Shown: positions 61,761 to 64,000 of the stretch, piece after piece
Layout of the letters: each line of letters starts with the position of its first letter
Position numbering within the stretch: the stretch's first letter is position 1
Origin: Candidatus Poribacteria bacterium
GTDB lineage: Bacteria > Poribacteria > WGA-4E > WGA-3G
Direction: 5' to 3'
DNA length: 64,000 nt
Assembly: GCA_022828145.1 (NCBI GenBank)
Contig: JAJEJA010000024.1
Span: 62,001-126,000 of the forward strand
The notes under the pieces: generated by a model
Told to the model about the DNA's origin: nothing
Database searches by the model: none
Seen by the model: the letters and a program-made list of their open reading frames with translations, nothing else
Translations under genes and position numbers: made by a program

Positions 61761-61890
61761 GTAGGTCGGGTAGAGCGAAGCGAAACCCGACAATTGCCAA
61801 AAGCGCATTTGGCGTTGATTTGGACATGATAGACATAATCATCACGTGTCGCCAGTTAATATTTTAATGGCGTTCCTTTACCCGACTTAC
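61761..61890. repeat. GTAG-headed palindrome pair, GTCGGGTAGAG type, decayed
   Basis: GTAGGTCGGGTAGAGCGAAG with closing ACCCGACA at 61761-61792 and a mutated partner TTTACCCGACTTAC ending at 61890. The spacer has GCCAGTTAATATTTTAATGG, the reverse complement of the spacer core in the element at 44695. It lies within the 343-base gap between the aldo/keto reductase and SDR genes; the rest of that gap shows nothing recognisable. Confidence 0.78.
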
Positions 61891-61962
61891 TAATTTAGTC
61901 TGGACTATCAACCAGAAGATGGTACAAGATTGTATTCAATTCAAGATTAAGAAGGACAAAAC

Positions 61963-62679
61963 ATGTCAAAAATCGCAGTCATTGCAGGTGTAGGACCCGG
62001 GTTAGGTGCAGCCATCGCACGGAAATTTGCAGACGAAGGATGCAATCTTGCTTTGTTGTCCCGTTCATCTGCATATAGCATAAATCTATCAAAGAGATTA
62101 GAAGAGACTGGTATATCAGCAATCCCTATACCAACGGATATTACGGATGCTGGACAAGTAATCGACAGCTTTGCCAAAATTCGTGAAGAATTAGGTGTAC
62201 CTGATATATTGATTAACCACGCAGGTAATGCTGCATGGGGCAATCTTTCTGAACTTACTGCTGAAGCATTTGAAAACTCATGGCGGGTATGTACACTCGG
62301 TGCATTTCTTTGTGTGAAGCAAGTTGTGCCAGGAATGATTGAGAAAGGTGAGGGTACTATCCTATTTTCTGGTGCGACATCAGCCGTTCGCGGTAGGTCA
62401 GGCGCGATCGCATTTAGTAGCGCAAAATTCGCGATGCGTGGTTTAGCATCCTCTCTTGCCCGGGAAGTTGGTCCACAAGGTATTCACGTCGCACATGTTA
62501 TTATTGATGGTATAATTGATTCACCAAATCTACGTGAAAGGTATAAGTTATCGGAAAGTGAACCTTTACTGAAACCTGATGCTATTGCCGAAACCTATTG
62601 GGCACTGGTTCAGCAGGAACGCAGTGCATGGAGTTTTGAGGTAGATGTGCGACCCCATAATGAGGAGTTCTTTACATAA
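61963..62679 (+). CDS. SDR-family protein with Phe in place of catalytic Tyr
   Basis: 238 residues. Nucleotide-binding motif GVGPGLG (about 8-14), INHAGNAAWG, and a Ser in FSGATSAVRG. The usual Y-x3-K reads FSSAK, so the general acid Tyr is Phe. The rest (REVGPQGIHVAHVIIDGIIDS) matches a known SDR subgroup. Activity may be reduced or different; it may bind a nucleotide without classical redox chemistry. AAGGA lies six bases before the ATG. Confidence 0.88.
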   Translation: MSKIAVIAGVGPGLGAAIARKFADEGCNLALLSRSSAYSINLSKRLEETGISAIPIPTDITDAGQVIDSFAKIREELGVPDILINHAGNAAWGNLSELTAEAFENSWRVCTLGAFLCVKQVVPGMIEKGEGTILFSGATSAVRGRSGAIAFSSAKFAMRGLASSLAREVGPQGIHVAHVIIDGIIDSPNLRERYKLSESEPLLKPDAIAETYWALVQQERSAWSFEVDVRPHNEEFFT

Positions 62680-62704
62680 AGTCAGAAAACACACAATTAC
62701 AATT

Positions 62705-62748
62705 AAATACCCTGATTGACATCTTCTCAATCAGAGTATTTATGTTTT
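62705..62748. terminator. Bidirectional rho-independent terminator
   Basis: The stem AAATACCCTGATTGA (62705-62719) pairs with TCAATCAGAGTATTT (62727-62741), one mismatch, followed by ATGTTTT. It lies between the convergent SDR gene and the PhyH-HEAT gene, and A-rich bases on the left (ACAATTACAATTAAA) suit termination from the other strand too. Confidence 0.8.
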
Positions 62749-62760
62749 AACGCGGACAAT

Positions 62761-64000
62761 TTAAAACGTACTATCACGGTTTGTTATAGGACACCAACGG
62801 GTTGTTTGGAGGTAACGTAACAGAACATCCTTTGCATCTGAAGTGCCGATACGGTGTAACGCATGAACCGCATTACCCCGGATGTAACGATTATCGTCAA
62901 ACAGTAGTTTTTCTAATCCTTCAACTGCCTCCCCAGCATACTCTCCAATACGCGAAATGGCAAACACAGCGGTACGTCTGATGCCTTCGTTTTCATCCGC
63001 CAATGCTTTTGTCAATTCTTCTACCGCACAAGTACTCGCTTGACTTGTTGTACCTAAGGCTTCAATGGCACGCACCCGAACTGCTCCGGAATCGTCTTGT
63101 AATGCTTCTATCAATGCAGGCACTGCAGATTCCGCTTTCGTTCCAAGGTCTCCTAAAGCTTCCGCTGCATTAGCGCGAACATGATCAGGTGCATCCTGTA
63201 ATGCACTCTTTAATGAATTCACAGCAGGTTTACCGACTGCATTTAAAGCATAACAAGCATTCCTTCGCGTCATATCTGCTTCTTCATAGAGACAACGCAC
63301 CAACGGTTTTACTGCTTCTTCACCAAACTTTGATACGTTATAGGCAGCTTTTAACCCTGTTGATTCGGTTTCACTATTCATTGCGGTAATTAACTCAGAG
63401 AGTGACGCGCCGTTAGGAGAAGTGGAAACATCACTACGCTTATCACCGAGATGCCAATTCCACAGATGTCTGAACATCTCCTGATGTTCAACAGGTCCAC
63501 CTGCTTCTCCGTTTGACCACACCGTTTCTCTGTTCTCCCACGTCGGTTCCACAGGTTCCGTCATACGTGCATAGAGAAACTTCATCATATAACGTTTTTC
63601 ATCAGTTTGGTTCGGCATAGCACGGTGCCAAAGGTCGTAATTAGCGAACGCGACGGTACCCGCTTTACCTGTAATCGGTTGTTCCGGGGAAACTTGAGAC
63701 CCCTCCTGAGTACTAAAGTAATGACTCACTGGCACGACACCTGTAGGTCCTCGTTCAATTGGTGTATCTTGTGGATAATAGAACACCAACAACCTACGTG
63801 TATGATGAGACCATCGTTTACCACCATCTTGATGCAAGTTTTGCCCCTTGCTCCCCGGTGGATTGTAGTGAGGATGTCTGTGGGGTTGCATATAGTAATC
63901 TGGACCCAATAGACTTGTCAAAGCACCCATTACATTCACATCATCAAAAACACGCTGAATTTCAGGGATTCTTGGTAATAGGTTGTTTCCTGGATTACCC
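62761..64000 (-). CDS. PhyH dioxygenase fused to HEAT repeats (5' end outside window)
   Basis: The frame is open to the right edge: bases 63940-64000 encode ...NPGNNLLPRIPEIQRVFDD in frame before the GTG at 63939, so that GTG is not the start. The PhyH part has the canonical H-x-D motif in NLHQDGGKRWSHH, a distal His in DLWHRAMPNQTDEKRY and the following Arg. From about 410 bases after the PhyH end, five or six HEAT units follow (AEALGDLGTKAESAVPALIEAL, IEALGTT, VFAISRIGEYAGEAVEGLEKL, VHALHRIGT). HEAT arrays bind proteins, so they may bring the enzyme to a macromolecule. Confidence 0.9.
   Translation of the reverse strand, partial: GNPGNNLLPRIPEIQRVFDDVNVMGALTSLLGPDYYMQPHRHPHYNPPGSKGQNLHQDGGKRWSHHTRRLLVFYYPQDTPIERGPTGVVPVSHYFSTQEGSQVSPEQPITGKAGTVAFANYDLWHRAMPNQTDEKRYMMKFLYARMTEPVEPTWENRETVWSNGEAGGPVEHQEMFRHLWNWHLGDKRSDVSTSPNGASLSELITAMNSETESTGLKAAYNVSKFGEEAVKPLVRCLYEEADMTRRNACYALNAVGKPAVNSLKSALQDAPDHVRANAAEALGDLGTKAESAVPALIEALQDDSGAVRVRAIEALGTTSQASTCAVEELTKALADENEGIRRTAVFAISRIGEYAGEAVEGLEKLLFDDNRYIRGNAVHALHRIGTSDAKDVLLRYLQTTRWCPITNRDSTF

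Noticed and set aside
1-64000. Prophage or integrative element
   Set aside because: No integrase, capsid, tail, portal, relaxase or att-like tRNA gene was found; the only mobile signals are miniature palindromic elements.

Overview
The window is a 64 kb chromosomal segment of an AT-leaning bacterium with an outer membrane: it carries two LptF/LptG-type permeases, a LolD-like ATPase, a slipin, several lipoproteins and a probable outer-membrane protein. Two PhyH dioxygenases (one fused to HEAT repeats), two Gfo/Idh/MocA oxidoreductases, an enolase-superfamily sugar-acid enzyme, Uma2 nuclease genes and many GTAG-headed palindromes resemble Candidatus Poribacteria (sponge symbionts). That assignment is an inference from memory of gene families; there is no rRNA or other marker gene here.

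Layout. 0-3 kb: end of a moxR gene and its DUF58 partner, converging on a SpoIIM-like membrane protein. 3-6 kb: a membrane peptidase-MA/TPR protein whose reading frame is broken in a homopolymer, and a lipoprotein. 6-15.5 kb, minus strand: purC, a TPR lipoprotein, a FtsX-type permease with its LolD-like ATPase, a hotdog thioesterase and two anchored NTF2-like proteins. 15.5-23 kb: disA (c-di-AMP synthesis), cyclophilin, a lysine 2,3-aminomutase homologue, slipin, a GH5-like protein, an orphan DNA methyltransferase and a NagZ-like GH3. 23-30 kb: a DUF4175 / DUF4159 / VWA cluster that belongs functionally with the MoxR-DUF58 pair at the left edge. 30-34.5 kb: a defence and decay island with a combined nuclease-methylase, a RelE-type toxin-antitoxin pair, a duplicated antitoxin start and a relic of a second methylase gene. 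34.5-48.5 kb: metabolic genes (PhyH, enolase superfamily, purD, SDR, polyprenyl synthase, tagatose-bisphosphate aldolase-like), a RelA-type zinc-domain/winged-helix fusion, LptF/LptG and an ICMT-like methyltransferase. 48.5-51 kb: three tandem secreted lectin-like paralogues closed by a clear terminator. 51-64 kb: epimerase, Rieske protein, gamma-glutamyltransferase, an outer-membrane-like protein, three tandem two-TM paralogues, two Gfo/Idh/MocA enzymes, an S10 carboxypeptidase, aldo/keto reductase, SDR and a PhyH-HEAT fusion cut by the window edge.

The most striking non-coding layer is a set of palindromes, nearly all reading GTAG followed at once by a hairpin on one strand, with at least eight unrelated hairpin sequences. 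Several sit as inward-facing pairs inside a miniature element whose ends are ACGTGAGTTTGATAAATCA; four copies of this shell, with different cores, lie in gene gaps, two with 7-8 bp target duplications. The GTAG head is the hallmark of REP sequences mobilised by RAYT/IS200-type transposases, but no such transposase is in the window.

Limits: everything was read by eye from sequence. Family names come from motif recognition, not from a database search, and promoter calls are consensus matches only. No tRNA, rRNA, CRISPR array, integrase or transposase gene was seen.
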